Both the position numbers and the translations under genes were made by a program. A stretch of 64,000 bases of DNA, from positions 124,001 through 188,000 of the forward strand of contig NZ_FNNV01000009.1 of the NCBI RefSeq assembly GCF_900106745.1, read 5' to 3'. This stretch comes from Paenibacillus sp. CF384 (lineage in GTDB: Bacteria; Bacillota; Bacilli; Paenibacillales; Paenibacillaceae). The notes below the pieces were generated by a model. The model ran no database searches. It had not been told where the DNA came from and worked only from the letters and a program-made list of their open reading frames with translations. How positions within the stretch are numbered: position 1 is the stretch's first letter; every line of letters begins with the position of its first letter. Of this stretch, positions 1 through 9,429 are shown one piece after another.

Positions 1-1
1 C

Positions 2-235
2 TATCTGGGTGAAAGCATGACCACGCTTCCGCTGCAATTGAAAACGTTCAATGACTCGTTCACGAAGCTGTACGGAGGCGGAGCAGCAGTTGGCGGCGGT
101 CAGACGAAGAATATCAATGAATCGATTCGTATGGCAGGCACGCTGTTAATCGTACTGCCTTTGCTGGTCCTCTACATGTTCGCGCAGAGACGATTCGTAG
201 AGGTAGTAGATAAAACAGGTATTACAGGCGAGTAA
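2..235 (+). CDS. Carbohydrate ABC transporter permease, C-terminal end (partial)
   Basis: The reading frame is open from the window edge and ends at 235, so only the last 77 or so residues of a membrane permease are present. A hydrophobic helix (MAGTLLIVLPLLVLYMFAQR) followed by a short basic/polar tail ending in TGITGE is the usual C-terminus of MalG/AraQ-type inner-membrane permeases, which normally end in a 'QRxFVxG...TG' motif. The conserved EAA loop lies outside the window. The dehydrogenase gene follows 45 bp downstream in the same direction, so this is probably the end of an ABC operon that continues into it. Substrate is unknown; a sugar is inferred from the neighbours. Confidence 0.75.
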   Translation, partial: YLGESMTTLPLQLKTFNDSFTKLYGGGAAVGGGQTKNINESIRMAGTLLIVLPLLVLYMFAQRRFVEVVDKTGITGE

Positions 236-280
236 TTAGATTCGATTGTATCGCAGGGCGACTTAGGGAGGGTGTTTCAG

Positions 281-1348
281 TTGACTAAGAAGTTAAAGGT
301 TGCAGTAATCGGCGCAGGCGGAATCTTCCAGTGGGCGCATTCCGCTCCGCTGAAGAACCATGGAGAGCTTGAAGTGGTCGCCATCGTAGATATCGACCTG
401 GCGAAAGCACAAGCTGCGGCTGAACAGCACGGCATTCCGCAAGCATTCAGTGACTATCGCGATGTCATCAGAAAGGAAGAGATCGACATTATCGATATTT
501 GTACGCCGAATCTGTTCCATTCCGAGATTGCAGTCGCAGCGCTGGAAGCCGGCAAACATGTCTTCTGCGAGAAGCCGGATGCGGTAAATCCGGATGAAGC
601 GATTAAGATGCAGCAAGCGGCGGAGAAAAGCGGCAAAGTGCTTATGGTTATGCGCAACAACCGCTTCCGTCCGGCATCGAAGTTCATCAAGGAGTGGATT
701 GAGGAAGGCAACCTCGGCGAAGCTTATGCAGGCCGCTGCGGCTGGACTCGCCGACGCGGTATTCCAGGCAAAGGCGGCTGGTTTACGACCAAAGAGCTCT
801 CCGGCGGCGGCCCGTTGATCGATCTTGGTGTTCACTTCATCGACTTGGCGATCTGGTTCATGGGCAATCCGAAGCCAATCTCGGTCACTGGCGCAACCTA
901 CACGAAATTCGCGGACGCAGACGATATTGCCGGCTCGGAGCACAGCAAGTTCGGCGAGAAATCAGAAGACGAAGGCATCTTCGATGTGGAGGACCTTGCG
1001 ATCGGATTTATCCGCTTCGATAACGGCGCGTCGCTCCAAATCGAGTTCAGCTGGGCTTCCAACATCGAACAAGAAGAGAATTTCGTCGAGCTTCGCGGTA
1101 CGAAGGCAGGCTTCCGATTCAGTAACGGCAAGCTGGGTATCTTCGGGGAATCCAATGGCACGGTAACCGATACTGTTCCGCATCTTGCCGAAGACACAGG
1201 CGGACACGGAGAGAATCTATACCATTTCGTGGATGTCGTGCAAGGCCGCGAGAACCCGATCTTTACCATCGATCAAGGCGTGGATATGATCAAAATTTTA
1301 TCAGCCATCTATGAATCCGCCCGTACAGGATCAGAAGTTAAACTGTAA
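281..1348 (+). CDS. Gfo/Idh/MocA-family NAD(P)-dependent oxidoreductase (copy 1)
   Basis: 355-residue sugar or inositol dehydrogenase. An N-terminal Rossmann fold starts with GAGGIF at about residues 10-15, the family EKP motif is in CEKPDAV (about 95), and the helix with the expected catalytic D/H is in GGGPLIDLGVHFID (about 175-190). The start is placed at TTG 281, not GTG 272, because AGGGAGG (265-271) touches the GTG but sits 9 bp before the TTG; the paralogue at 9483 begins with the same MTKKLKV. About 88% identical by hand count to that paralogue. It follows an ABC permease and precedes another Gfo/Idh/MocA gene and a glycosidase, so it probably oxidises an imported sugar derivative. 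The exact substrate cannot be read from sequence. Confidence 0.9.
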   Translation: MTKKLKVAVIGAGGIFQWAHSAPLKNHGELEVVAIVDIDLAKAQAAAEQHGIPQAFSDYRDVIRKEEIDIIDICTPNLFHSEIAVAALEAGKHVFCEKPDAVNPDEAIKMQQAAEKSGKVLMVMRNNRFRPASKFIKEWIEEGNLGEAYAGRCGWTRRRGIPGKGGWFTTKELSGGGPLIDLGVHFIDLAIWFMGNPKPISVTGATYTKFADADDIAGSEHSKFGEKSEDEGIFDVEDLAIGFIRFDNGASLQIEFSWASNIEQEENFVELRGTKAGFRFSNGKLGIFGESNGTVTDTVPHLAEDTGGHGENLYHFVDVVQGRENPIFTIDQGVDMIKILSAIYESARTGSEVKL

Positions 1349-1394
1349 GGGGATGCGCTAGTGATGAACCGGGATCGCACTCGATTGAATGAGG

Positions 1395-1435
1395 GCGGTT
1401 CCGGAACATCTGCCGCATGCAGGATTCTTTTTTTT
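1395..1435 (+). terminator. Possible weak terminator
   Basis: A GCGG/CCGC stem encloses the 10-bp palindrome GTTCCGGAAC (1398-1407), and a run of eight T follows at 1428-1435, separated from the stem by about 11 bases. Placement between two co-oriented genes fits partial termination. The distance between stem and T-run makes this a weak case. Confidence 0.3.
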
Positions 1436-1522
1436 ATTAGGAGAATTAGTAGGAAGCTTGATGAAATGTGAAATTCATGAGAAGCAGCACTCATAGAACG
1501 ATCATTTGGAGGCTGGCATGCA

Positions 1523-2647
1523 TTGAAGACAATCCGAATCGGTATTATTGGCGCAGGGCTGATCGGCAAGGATCATTTGGAGAAATACGAGAACATCGAG
1601 GGTGCAGAAGTCGTGGCGCTCTGCGACACCAATGAAACGCAGCTGAAGAAGATGGCAGAGCAGTTCGGCGTTGCGAATACCTATACGGATTATCGAGCGC
1701 TGCTTGCACGCGAAGATCTGGACGCGGTTGATGTGTGTGTGCATAACAACCTTCATGCACCTATCACGATTGCTGCGCTTGAAGCCGGCAAGCATGTGTA
1801 TTGCGAGAAGCCGATTGCGGGCTCTTATGCGGACGGTAAACGGATGATTGACGCTGCTAAGCAAGCCGGCCGCTATCTGCATGTACAGCTGGGCTTCTTA
1901 TATCTCATTGAGACGATTGCGGCGAAGATGCTCATCGAGGAAGGCAAGCTCGGCAAGCTTTATCATGCCCGCTCGACAGGTCACCGCAGACGGGGGCGTC
2001 CGTTCGTAGACGGGTATGCGACGAAGGAATTTAACCGCAAAGCTACCGCGGCAGGCGGTGCTTTGTTCGATATGGGCGTATACCGCATCTCGCAGCTGCT
2101 CTACTTAATGGACTTGCCGATGGTGAAGACCATTACCGGCAAGACGTATCAGGAAGTCGCGATGGATGAGACGCGCCGAGCGATAAGCGGCTTTGATGTG
2201 GAGGAGCTAGGCGTCGGGTTCGTCCGTTTCGAGGGCGGATTGACGCTGGATATTATCGAAGCGTGGGCTATCCATCTGAACGGCTTCGAAGGCAGCAGCA
2301 TCGTCGGCAATATCGGCGGGTTGCGGCTTCCCGGACATACCAGTCAAGGAAAAACACCATTCAGCTATCATACACAACTAAGCGATATGGATATGGATGC
2401 GACCTTTGATCTCGGCAATGCGAATTACCGCTGGCATCAGCTTCGCGAGCATACAGATGCCTATGATTCGTCTCAAGAGCATTGGATTGCGGCTCTGCAA
2501 GGCCGAGTAGAACTACTGCCAACCGCGGAGATTGCACTGCAAACCATCCTGATCAGTGAAGGCATCTATCTATCCGACCAATTGGAGCGAGAGGTAACGG
2601 CCTTGGAAGTTATCGCAGCATCGAAGTCCACCGCAATGAACCTATAA
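1523..2647 (+). CDS. Gfo/Idh/MocA-family oxidoreductase (distinct lineage)
   Basis: 374 residues. Rossmann motif GAGLIG (residues 10-15), EKP motif in YCEKPIAG, and GGALFDMGVYRI where the first two dehydrogenases of this block have a D-x3-H helix; here the position after DMGV is Tyr-Arg, so the usual His is replaced. It starts with TTG at 1523, 10 bp after GGAGG. It is clearly not a close copy of the genes at 281 and 9483. It lies between copy 1 and the GH35 glycosidase. Two different Gfo/Idh/MocA enzymes beside a glycosidase resembles pathways that oxidise a glycoside or a released sugar, but that is inference. Confidence 0.88.
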   Translation: MKTIRIGIIGAGLIGKDHLEKYENIEGAEVVALCDTNETQLKKMAEQFGVANTYTDYRALLAREDLDAVDVCVHNNLHAPITIAALEAGKHVYCEKPIAGSYADGKRMIDAAKQAGRYLHVQLGFLYLIETIAAKMLIEEGKLGKLYHARSTGHRRRGRPFVDGYATKEFNRKATAAGGALFDMGVYRISQLLYLMDLPMVKTITGKTYQEVAMDETRRAISGFDVEELGVGFVRFEGGLTLDIIEAWAIHLNGFEGSSIVGNIGGLRLPGHTSQGKTPFSYHTQLSDMDMDATFDLGNANYRWHQLREHTDAYDSSQEHWIAALQGRVELLPTAEIALQTILISEGIYLSDQLEREVTALEVIAASKSTAMNL

Positions 2648-2688
2648 ATTAAATTCTAAAGAGTCAGAGTCAGGAGAATCGCATCCCC

Positions 2689-5100
2689 ATGATTGAAATC
2701 ATAAATAAACAAATTGTTATTGATGGTAAACCTGCACTTATTATGTGCGGTGAAGTTCATTATTATCGCCTTGCTCGCAGCGAATGGCAGGATCGGATCG
2801 ATAAACTGAAAGAGGCAGGCTGCAATGCTGTTGCCTCTTATGTTCCTTGGTTATGTCATGAGCCGCTCGAAGGACAATTTGATCTAGACGGACATACGCG
2901 TCCGGAGCTCGATCTTGGCGGATTTATTGATCTTTGCGAAGCGAATGGGCTCTATTTCTTCGTTCGTCCGGGGCCGTTCATTATGGCGGAGATGAAGAAT
3001 GAAGGCATTCCGTTCTGGGTATATGAGAAACATCCGGAGGTCATCCCGCATGGCTGGGATGGTGCAGAAGCGACAACGCGTACGCTTGATTATCTGGCAC
3101 CGGGTTTCTTAGCTGCAGCTCGCAGCTGGTACGCTGCGGTAATGGCTGTCGTAGCCCCACGCCTGCATGGGCAAGGCGGCAGCATTATTGGCGTTCAACT
3201 TGATAATGAAATTGGCATGCTGTCGTGGGTTAGCAACTGCCCTGATCTGACGGACCATGTCGCCTCTGATTTCACGGAATGGCTCGGTCGAACGTATGAG
3301 GCAGATAAGCTGCAGGAGCGATATCCGGTTGATCTTAGTGATGCGGAGGTACGTTTAGCGGCCATTCGTTCGCCTAAAGAAAGCTATGCTGCTGAGCTTC
3401 TGCATGATTTGGGCTACTACATGCGCAACCGATTTGCTCGGTATATCGCCGTGCTGCGAGATTACGCGGAAGAATTCGGCGTTCGCGGGGTGCCGTTCTT
3501 CGTGAACATTCACGGTACCGGCGGCGGTCGCGGTTTCACGTATCCGATTGGCATCAGCCAATTGTACGAAGCGTATACGCAGGCGCCCGGCTATCTGTCC
3601 GGCTCTGATATTTATTTTGGCGATCTGACGGTAAGCAATTTTCAAGATCTGTACTTGATTAACGGGTTCATGGATGCCGTTCATTTGCCGGATCAACCGC
3701 TCACTTCGCTGGAATTCGAATGCGGTGACGGCAACTACGGCAATAACTTCGGCGGTCGTTATGATGTGTCGGCTGCGGATTTCAAGACGCGGATGTGTAT
3801 CGCACAAGGGAATCGGATGATCAACTATTATCTGATGACCGGCGGAATCAATTACCGGATGGATCAGCAGCTTGGCGACGGCAATGATCGTGTCGCGTTC
3901 ACCGGTGAACGCCATGGCTTTGCGGCTCCTGTCAGTCCGGAAGGGGAGCTTAACTACACTTATCCGCGAATGCAGCGCGCAATTAAGACTATGATGGCCG
4001 TGAAGGATAAGCTGGCGGTTATGAACGAAGAGCATGACGGAGTAGCTTTCGCATTCATCCCTGATTACTATATGACGGAATATCGTTATCCGAAGAGCGA
4101 GAAGATGAACGAGATTCTGAAGAACATCGAAGCGAATCGTGCGAGTGGCGGCTGGGAAATCATGGGCCGCGGCATGCTGCTGGCCGGGTATCGGTTCACA
4201 TCGGCAGACATTCAGAATAAGCCTCTAGATCCGGTCACAACACCTGTACTAGCACTGCCATGCGCGCGTTACTTGAGCGCGGCTATTCAGCGTAAGGTTG
4301 CGGACTATCTGAACGCCGGCGGCGGGCTGCTGTTGTACGGCGAGGTGCCGCAGTTTGATATGGAAGGCAAGCCTTGCACGATTCTTAGCGACGCGCTGGG
4401 CATCCAAGTCGAAGGTTTCGTTCAGAACGGGCCTCATTCCTGGCCGTCCATCATCGCTGAAGGTTGGGCGGCAGGTCGTCCTGAAGTGCATACGCATTTC
4501 GCCCAGCGCCTGGCACCGGGAACAAACGATGTCATCATGCGTTTGTATGACAGCGGATTTGTTTGCGGCGTCGAGGCACAAGCAGGACGCGGCCGTGCCA
4601 TTGTGATTGCAGCGGCTTACAGCGGCGATGTAGCCTTGTTCAAGACTGCGCTTGAGCGCTTAGGGGCTAAGGCCGGTTTGACGCATGATAATCGCTATCT
4701 GGGCATATTCACCACGTCGACGGTTAATCAAGAAGGCGAACGTTTCGTGCATATTCTGAATTTGGACGGCTTCGATAAAGAGATTCATCTCACAGACGGC
4801 AGCGAGCAGATGTTTGGCGGACGCAGGTTTGAGATTGCCAGCAAAGACGGGGTCATGCTGCCGATTGGGATGACGTTCGGCGATGTGCGGATTGCGTATT
4901 CAACCGCTGAAATTACAGCCGTTTCTCAGGAATCGATAGCCTTCCGTTTGACGCAGGCAGAAGATGTAATTGCGCTCGAAACCGAGCGAGGGATCGCTGA
5001 CAGCACAGATTACACGGTAGAGGAACAAGGCGGCATGAAGCTGGTGGTATCGCGAAAGCATGCCAAAGTAGATGACAAACTAACGATAGTATTTATCTAG
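2689..5100 (+). CDS. GH35-type beta-galactosidase-like glycoside hydrolase
   Basis: 803 residues without a signal peptide, so probably cytoplasmic. The N-terminal TIM barrel carries GH35 hallmarks: a GEVHYYR strand near residue 21, AGCNAVASYVPW (about 43-54), VRPGPFI (about 92), an acid/base candidate Glu174 in QLDNEIG, and a nucleophile candidate Glu342 or Glu344 in LTSLEFECGDG. The region after about residue 480 looks like a glutamine-amidotransferase-like/trimerisation domain followed by beta domains, as in large multidomain galactosidases. It is the last gene before a strong terminator. It most likely releases a terminal galactose or related sugar from an imported oligosaccharide; GH35 also includes other activities, so the substrate is open. 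Confidence 0.85.
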   Translation: MIEIINKQIVIDGKPALIMCGEVHYYRLARSEWQDRIDKLKEAGCNAVASYVPWLCHEPLEGQFDLDGHTRPELDLGGFIDLCEANGLYFFVRPGPFIMAEMKNEGIPFWVYEKHPEVIPHGWDGAEATTRTLDYLAPGFLAAARSWYAAVMAVVAPRLHGQGGSIIGVQLDNEIGMLSWVSNCPDLTDHVASDFTEWLGRTYEADKLQERYPVDLSDAEVRLAAIRSPKESYAAELLHDLGYYMRNRFARYIAVLRDYAEEFGVRGVPFFVNIHGTGGGRGFTYPIGISQLYEAYTQAPGYLSGSDIYFGDLTVSNFQDLYLINGFMDAVHLPDQPLTSLEFECGDGNYGNNFGGRYDVSAADFKTRMCIAQGNRMINYYLMTGGINYRMDQQLGDGNDRVAFTGERHGFAAPVSPEGELNYTYPRMQRAIKTMMAVKDKLAVMNEEHDGVAFAFIPDYYMTEYRYPKSEKMNEILKNIEANRASGGWEIMGRGMLLAGYRFTSADIQNKPLDPVTTPVLALPCARYLSAAIQRKVADYLNAGGGLLLYGEVPQFDMEGKPCTILSDALGIQVEGFVQNGPHSWPSIIAEGWAAGRPEVHTHFAQRLAPGTNDVIMRLYDSGFVCGVEAQAGRGRAIVIAAAYSGDVALFKTALERLGAKAGLTHDNRYLGIFTTSTVNQEGERFVHILNLDGFDKEIHLTDGSEQMFGGRRFEIASKDGVMLPIGMTFGDVRIAYSTAEITAVSQESIAFRLTQAEDVIALETERGIADSTDYTVEEQGGMKLVVSRKHAKVDDKLTIVFI

Positions 5101-5150
5101 TCTCATTCATATTGCCACTGTGAAGGTGGTCTATAGTACGAAATGCATGC

Positions 5151-5177
5151 AAAACCCCGTGGAAACGGGGTTTTTTG
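5151..5177 (+). terminator. Rho-independent terminator
   Basis: AAAACCCCGT (5151-5160) pairs with ACGGGGTTTT (5165-5174) and runs into T residues. It closes the operon ending with the GH35 gene and insulates the following operator region. Confidence 0.88.
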
Positions 5178-5180
5178 CTG

Positions 5181-5202
5181 CTTTTTTGTCGAAACGTTTC
5201 AC
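5181..5202 (-). promoter_or_regulatory. LacI-type operator, site 1
   Basis: Core palindrome GAAACGTTTC at 5191-5200. Its flanks match site 2 in opposite orientation over about 21 bases (CTTTTTTGTC before the core and AC after it). Centre-to-centre distance to site 2 is 110 bp. No LacI-family gene is in the window. Confidence 0.6.
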
Positions 5203-5262
5203 CTAAAGTGGGCATATGCAGAAATTTACATAGAAAAAGTCATAAAATTTATGGTGAAAGCC

Positions 5263-5319
5263 TTTTCCCCGCGCGAACAATGTGCTAATATGGGTTTTGT
5301 GAAACGTTTCGACAAAAAG
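5263..5319 (+). promoter_or_regulatory. Candidate promoter with LacI-type operator, site 2
   Basis: GAAACGTTTC at 5301-5310, with the right flank GACAAAAAG mirroring the left flank of site 1. A TGC-TAATAT extended -10 candidate sits at 5283-5291 with a poor -35 (TTTTCC, 5263-5268, spacing 17). The operator would start about 10 bases after the -10, a classic repression position. The promoter call is weaker than the operator call. Confidence 0.5.
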
Positions 5320-5424
5320 TGAGGCGAGAAATGCAACTTTTTGTTAATTTTCGTAAATTACCAAATAAAATACCTTTTTTGGTTGTGAAAGCGGTTCATT
5401 TGGATCGTTTTATTTTATAAAACT

Positions 5425-5440
5425 GTCGAATCGTTTCGAT
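5425..5440 (+). promoter_or_regulatory. LacI-type operator, site 3 (variant)
   Basis: GAATCGTTTC at 5428-5437, one base different from the other two cores, 90 bp before the permease start. A CATAAT -10 candidate follows at 5485-5490. Three sites with centres about 110 and 127 bp apart would permit looping by a tetrameric repressor; that is inference. Confidence 0.45.
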
Positions 5441-5529
5441 GGAAAATGTCATGTCGGCAGTCGGTCAGACCTACGGGTTTGGGACATAATAGGTGTGGTT
5501 ATTACGCAACTGAAATAGGAGGATTTACG

Positions 5530-6486
5530 ATGGCTATGTCAACAAGCAAACAAAACGTAAGGCCCAAAAAACGCAGTGGGCTGCAAACGCAGAACATAAA
5601 GATCTTGTATCTGTTCTTGGTTCCCGCGATGGTATTAACTTTCATTTTCGCGTACCTGCCCATGTTCTCCAACTACATTGCATTCTTGGATTATGACTTT
5701 AACAAAGGCTGGTTCGGTTTCGGCAGTGAATTTGTCGGCTTTGACAACTTCGCCAAGTTCCTGACCGATCATAAATTTTATACATTGATCGGCCGTACGC
5801 TGCTTTACAGCGTGACGATGATGATTGCGACATTCCCTGCACCGTTGATCTTTGCGCTGCTGCTCAATGAGCTTCGCGGCGAACGCTTCAAACGTATCGT
5901 TCAAACCACTTCCTATATTCCGCATTTCGTATCATGGGTAACGGTTGCCGGCTTGTTCTACATGTTCCTTACTGTTGACGCTACAGGGATAATCAATAAC
6001 CTGCGCCAACTGATTGATCCGGCCGCAGAACGTATTTCGTTCATGCAGGATGCGAAGAACTTCCTTCCCGTTCTGGTCATTTCCGAAGTGTGGAAAGAAA
6101 CAGGCTGGGGCACGATCTTGTATCTTGCAGCACTTACGAGCATTGACCCGCAGCAATATGAAGCCGCACAAGTAGACGGCGCGAGTCGCTGGCAGCGCCT
6201 GATGTATATCACGCTTCCGGGTTTGATTCCAACGATGTGTATTCTTCTGATCTTCTCGCTGAGCGGATTGCTTGCAACAAACTTCGACCAAGTATTCAAC
6301 TTGCAAAATAAAATGATTCGACTGGATACGGACACCATCGGCGTTTATACGTACTATCAAGGTCTCGTCAGCGGACAGTATTCCTATTCAGCCGCGGTTG
6401 GGCTATTCCAAGGCGTAATCTCCTTTATTCTGATTATGGCTACTAACTACACGACGAAGCGCCTCAGTAACGTAGGTATCATTTAA
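5530..6486 (+). CDS. Carbohydrate ABC transporter permease, LplB type
   Basis: 318-residue membrane permease with six predicted hydrophobic helices. The ATPase-docking EAA loop is EAAQVDGASRWQRL followed by ITLPGL (about residues 210-235). The first helix is LYLFLVPAMVLTFIFAYLPM. ATG 5530 is chosen over the upstream in-frame ATG 5446 because ATAGGAGG ends 7 bp before it and the extra N-terminus (Cys/Arg/Gly-rich) does not look like a permease. First gene of an operon with a second permease, a lipoprotein and two dehydrogenases. No ATPase gene is nearby, as is normal for this class, which shares an MsmX-type ATPase. Confidence 0.92.
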   Translation: MAMSTSKQNVRPKKRSGLQTQNIKILYLFLVPAMVLTFIFAYLPMFSNYIAFLDYDFNKGWFGFGSEFVGFDNFAKFLTDHKFYTLIGRTLLYSVTMMIATFPAPLIFALLLNELRGERFKRIVQTTSYIPHFVSWVTVAGLFYMFLTVDATGIINNLRQLIDPAAERISFMQDAKNFLPVLVISEVWKETGWGTILYLAALTSIDPQQYEAAQVDGASRWQRLMYITLPGLIPTMCILLIFSLSGLLATNFDQVFNLQNKMIRLDTDTIGVYTYYQGLVSGQYSYSAAVGLFQGVISFILIMATNYTTKRLSNVGII

Positions 6487-6508
6487 AGGAAGGGGTTACC
6501 GGAACCTA

Positions 6509-7432
6509 ATGAAAGCGAACAGAATTAAACGAACAACAGGTGAACGCACATTTGATGTCTTCAACATCCTACTCATGTTGCTCTGGGCGATAACTGCGGT
6601 ATATCCGTTCTGGTATATCTTGGTCATGTCCTTCAATACAGGAGCTGACGCGGCCGCAGGCCCGATCTGGTTCTTCCCTCGCGTATTTACGCTAGAGAAC
6701 TATGCTTTTGTCTTTCAGTATGATCGGCTTCACTCGGCGTTTATCGTAACGACGCTGCGATGCATCATCGGACCTGTGTTATCCGTATTCGTCACGATGT
6801 TAGCTGCCTTCGCACTCTCCAAGCGTTTCTTGCCGGGACGTAAGTCATTTCTCTTCTTCTTTATGATTCCGATGTTTATCGGCGGAACGATTATTTCCAA
6901 CTATGTGGTCATTTCTAAGCTGGATCTAATCAACAATTTCTTGGTTTACGTTCTTCCGGGGGCGTTTGGATTCTTCAGCATGATTATCATGCGTACGCAC
7001 ATTGAAGATCTTCCGGCTGAGCTGCAGGAATCGGCTTTCATCGATGGTGCCGGTTATGTGCGCATTTTCTTCCAAATTATTTTCCCGCTTTGTATGCCGG
7101 TTATTGCCGCATTTGCATTCTTCGCCGTTGTAGGCAACTGGCTGGATTATTACACGAACCTGATTTACGTTACAGACCGCAGCTTGAGTACGCTGCAGTT
7201 CGTACTGTACGAAATCATTAACCGCGCAGAAGCGAACACGATGATCGATTTCACGAAGACTTCGGGGGCTGCTGCACGTAGACTCCTGGCTCAACGTAAT
7301 AACACGGTTCCAACACCTGAGGTTATCAAAATGACGGTCATGGTCGTGGTCACGTTCCCGCTGCTATTCGTTTACCCGTTCTTCCAGAAGTATTTCGTTA
7401 AAGGGATGTTAACTGGAGCAGTTAAGGCTTAA
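6509..7432 (+). CDS. Carbohydrate ABC transporter permease, LplC type
   Basis: 307 residues with six hydrophobic helices and the EAA loop ELQESAFIDGAGYVRIF followed by IIFPLCMPVIA (about residues 170-200). It ends in the family tail FQKYFVKGMLTGAVKA. AAGGAAGGGG lies 13 bp before the ATG. It pairs with the upstream permease to form the transmembrane channel for the sugar delivered by the lipoprotein encoded next. A stretch containing TKTSGAAARRLLAQRNN lies between the last helices. Confidence 0.92.
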   Translation: MKANRIKRTTGERTFDVFNILLMLLWAITAVYPFWYILVMSFNTGADAAAGPIWFFPRVFTLENYAFVFQYDRLHSAFIVTTLRCIIGPVLSVFVTMLAAFALSKRFLPGRKSFLFFFMIPMFIGGTIISNYVVISKLDLINNFLVYVLPGAFGFFSMIIMRTHIEDLPAELQESAFIDGAGYVRIFFQIIFPLCMPVIAAFAFFAVVGNWLDYYTNLIYVTDRSLSTLQFVLYEIINRAEANTMIDFTKTSGAAARRLLAQRNNTVPTPEVIKMTVMVVVTFPLLFVYPFFQKYFVKGMLTGAVKA

Positions 7433-7492
7433 TAAAGTCACTGCTTTTCCATAGTTAATTAAACACATATCCAAGGGAGGCTTTACGGTATT

Positions 7493-9412
7493 ATGAAAAA
7501 GGTAGTCATGATTATGTTTGCTGTTCTGCTGGCTGTTTCTCTGGCTGGCTGCGGCAGCTCCAAGAACGACAACAACGCTCCGAATAATACGGGCACGAAC
7601 GCAGGCGCACCGGTTGATCCGGCAAACTTCAAGGAAATGCATTTGGAAGTGCTTAGCCAATTGCCGACAAACCCACGTAAGCCGGTTGAAGACAAACTAA
7701 CGCCAATCTGGCGTGAGAAAACAAAAGTGATACCTGATTTCGTAGAAATTCCGGCAGGCACTGATTATAAAAGCTGGCTTCAAATGCAAATTCTTGCTGA
7801 CACTGTTCCAGCGGTAATCGCGAACCAGAACGGGATCGCAGACGACGCGGACAACATGGAAATGCTGAAGAAAGCAGGCATGGTTCGTGAAATCACGCTT
7901 GATGAAATGACAAAATACATGCCGCTTACGGCAGCTCGTTTAACTGAACTTGGCGTTACGATGGAACAATGGTACAAAGCAAGCGTAGATCCAACAGATG
8001 GCAAGCTATGGGCGATTCCTTCACTGCCAAGCCCATTGCTCAAAGATGAATACCGCAAAACACCTTATGGCGAATCCCGTCTGGGTAACGGCGGTTACGG
8101 TGTATGGATGCGCGATGATATCCTGAAAAAAATCTTCCCTAGCGCAATGAGCGCAGCTGACTTGAAGAAGCTGGCTATTGCGAACAAAGGTAAATTATCG
8201 CTTGAGCAAATCATGGATATTCCGATTAAAAACCTGGATAACTTGTACGCTTACTTAGAAAAAGTAAAAGCATTGGACATTAAAGAAAACGGCAAGACGA
8301 TTACACCGGGCCACCTTCAATTGGATAACACGAGAGGCGCGCTTCAATGGTCCTTGTTCACAGCTTCCGGTTTGAATATGAGCCAAGCTTATCCGCTCGT
8401 AATCAACGAGTCCAAGAACTTATACTCGGATTATCAGCTTACACCGGAATGGAAAGCTTACATCTCGTTCATGAACAAAGGCTTCAAAGACGGCTTGTTC
8501 GGTAAAGAATTCTACATCCAGAAGAATGAGCAGCGCGATGCCAAAGTGATCAATGGTGAATATGCCGTTGTGAACATGTGGGCTCCAATTGCCGCGAACC
8601 AAGAGAAAGTGAAAAAAGAAGGCAAGGATTACGACTGGAGATTCTATCCGATCTTCGCAAACGAGCTTGACCCAAGTAATCAAGATGCAGCCAATCAGTA
8701 CTTCCCTTTGACGACAAAATGGAACTCCAAAGCCATTAACCCGAAAAAGGTTACGGATGACATGATTCCGCAAGTACTGAACTGGATTGACTGGAACAAC
8801 TCCCTTGAAGCGGCAGATCTGCGCGCATGGGGTACTCCTGATATGTACACAGGCGAAGGCATGGAACGCCGCTACAAACCGGAATTCAAGAAGGTTGAAG
8901 AGTACAAGCTGATCGGTAAGCAGGATGAAACAGGCGATGGCTGGTACTACGGTATTCAAGGTCAAGACAACACCATGACAAACCCTGAAGTATACGGCCT
9001 GGCTATGGCTGACGAAATGGGATTTGTCTATACACCGCAAATCGTATATCCATTCAGCGTAAGCAACTACGATCAAGCTACGCTAGTGAACACGGCTTGG
9101 CAGCAGCACAACATGAAGAACATGACGCTGTATGCGGAACTTCCTGTTGATGATGCAACGCAGCAAGCTCGTGCTGAGTACGACACCGTTACGAATGATC
9201 TGAACAACAACTTGGTTGCTCCACATAACGATGAGCTCGACAACCTGATTGTTAAAGCCATTACTAGCCCGGTTGCTGATTTCGACAAAACGTATAAAGA
9301 ATATACAGACGTTCTGTCGGAAAGCGATATTGCCGATGGCGTGAAGAAACAAACGGAGGCTTGGATGAAATATTACAAGCTGCGTGAAGGCTTCTTGAAG
9401 AAACTGAACTAA
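7493..9412 (+). CDS. Extracellular solute-binding lipoprotein, LplA type
   Basis: 639 residues. Signal peptide MKKVVMIMFAVLLAVSLAGC with lipobox LAGC (Cys20), then a Ser/Asn-rich linker to the binding domain. Long binding proteins of this kind serve LplBC-type permeases for oligosaccharides or glycosides. AAGGGAGG ends 12 bp before the ATG. It is the third gene after the two permeases; the length and the many aromatic residues fit binding of a sizeable sugar. It should be anchored to the outer face of the membrane. Confidence 0.92.
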   Translation: MKKVVMIMFAVLLAVSLAGCGSSKNDNNAPNNTGTNAGAPVDPANFKEMHLEVLSQLPTNPRKPVEDKLTPIWREKTKVIPDFVEIPAGTDYKSWLQMQILADTVPAVIANQNGIADDADNMEMLKKAGMVREITLDEMTKYMPLTAARLTELGVTMEQWYKASVDPTDGKLWAIPSLPSPLLKDEYRKTPYGESRLGNGGYGVWMRDDILKKIFPSAMSAADLKKLAIANKGKLSLEQIMDIPIKNLDNLYAYLEKVKALDIKENGKTITPGHLQLDNTRGALQWSLFTASGLNMSQAYPLVINESKNLYSDYQLTPEWKAYISFMNKGFKDGLFGKEFYIQKNEQRDAKVINGEYAVVNMWAPIAANQEKVKKEGKDYDWRFYPIFANELDPSNQDAANQYFPLTTKWNSKAINPKKVTDDMIPQVLNWIDWNNSLEAADLRAWGTPDMYTGEGMERRYKPEFKKVEEYKLIGKQDETGDGWYYGIQGQDNTMTNPEVYGLAMADEMGFVYTPQIVYPFSVSNYDQATLVNTAWQQHNMKNMTLYAELPVDDATQQARAEYDTVTNDLNNNLVAPHNDELDNLIVKAITSPVADFDKTYKEYTDVLSESDIADGVKKQTEAWMKYYKLREGFLKKLN

Positions 9413-9429
9413 ATGAACGACACTGCAGC

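Larger units (their letters stand above)
5101..5529. other. Intergenic regulatory region
   Basis: 429 bp without a gene. It holds the terminator of the upstream operon and three GAAACGTTTC-type operator sites before the ABC transporter operon. An in-frame ATG at 5446 is rejected as the start because AGGAGG lies just before ATG 5530. Confidence 0.8.

Noticed and set aside
5191..5310. GAAACGTTTC sites as CcpA cre sites
   Set aside because: The flanking bases do not match WTGAAARCGYTTWCWN; the cores fit another LacI-family protein.
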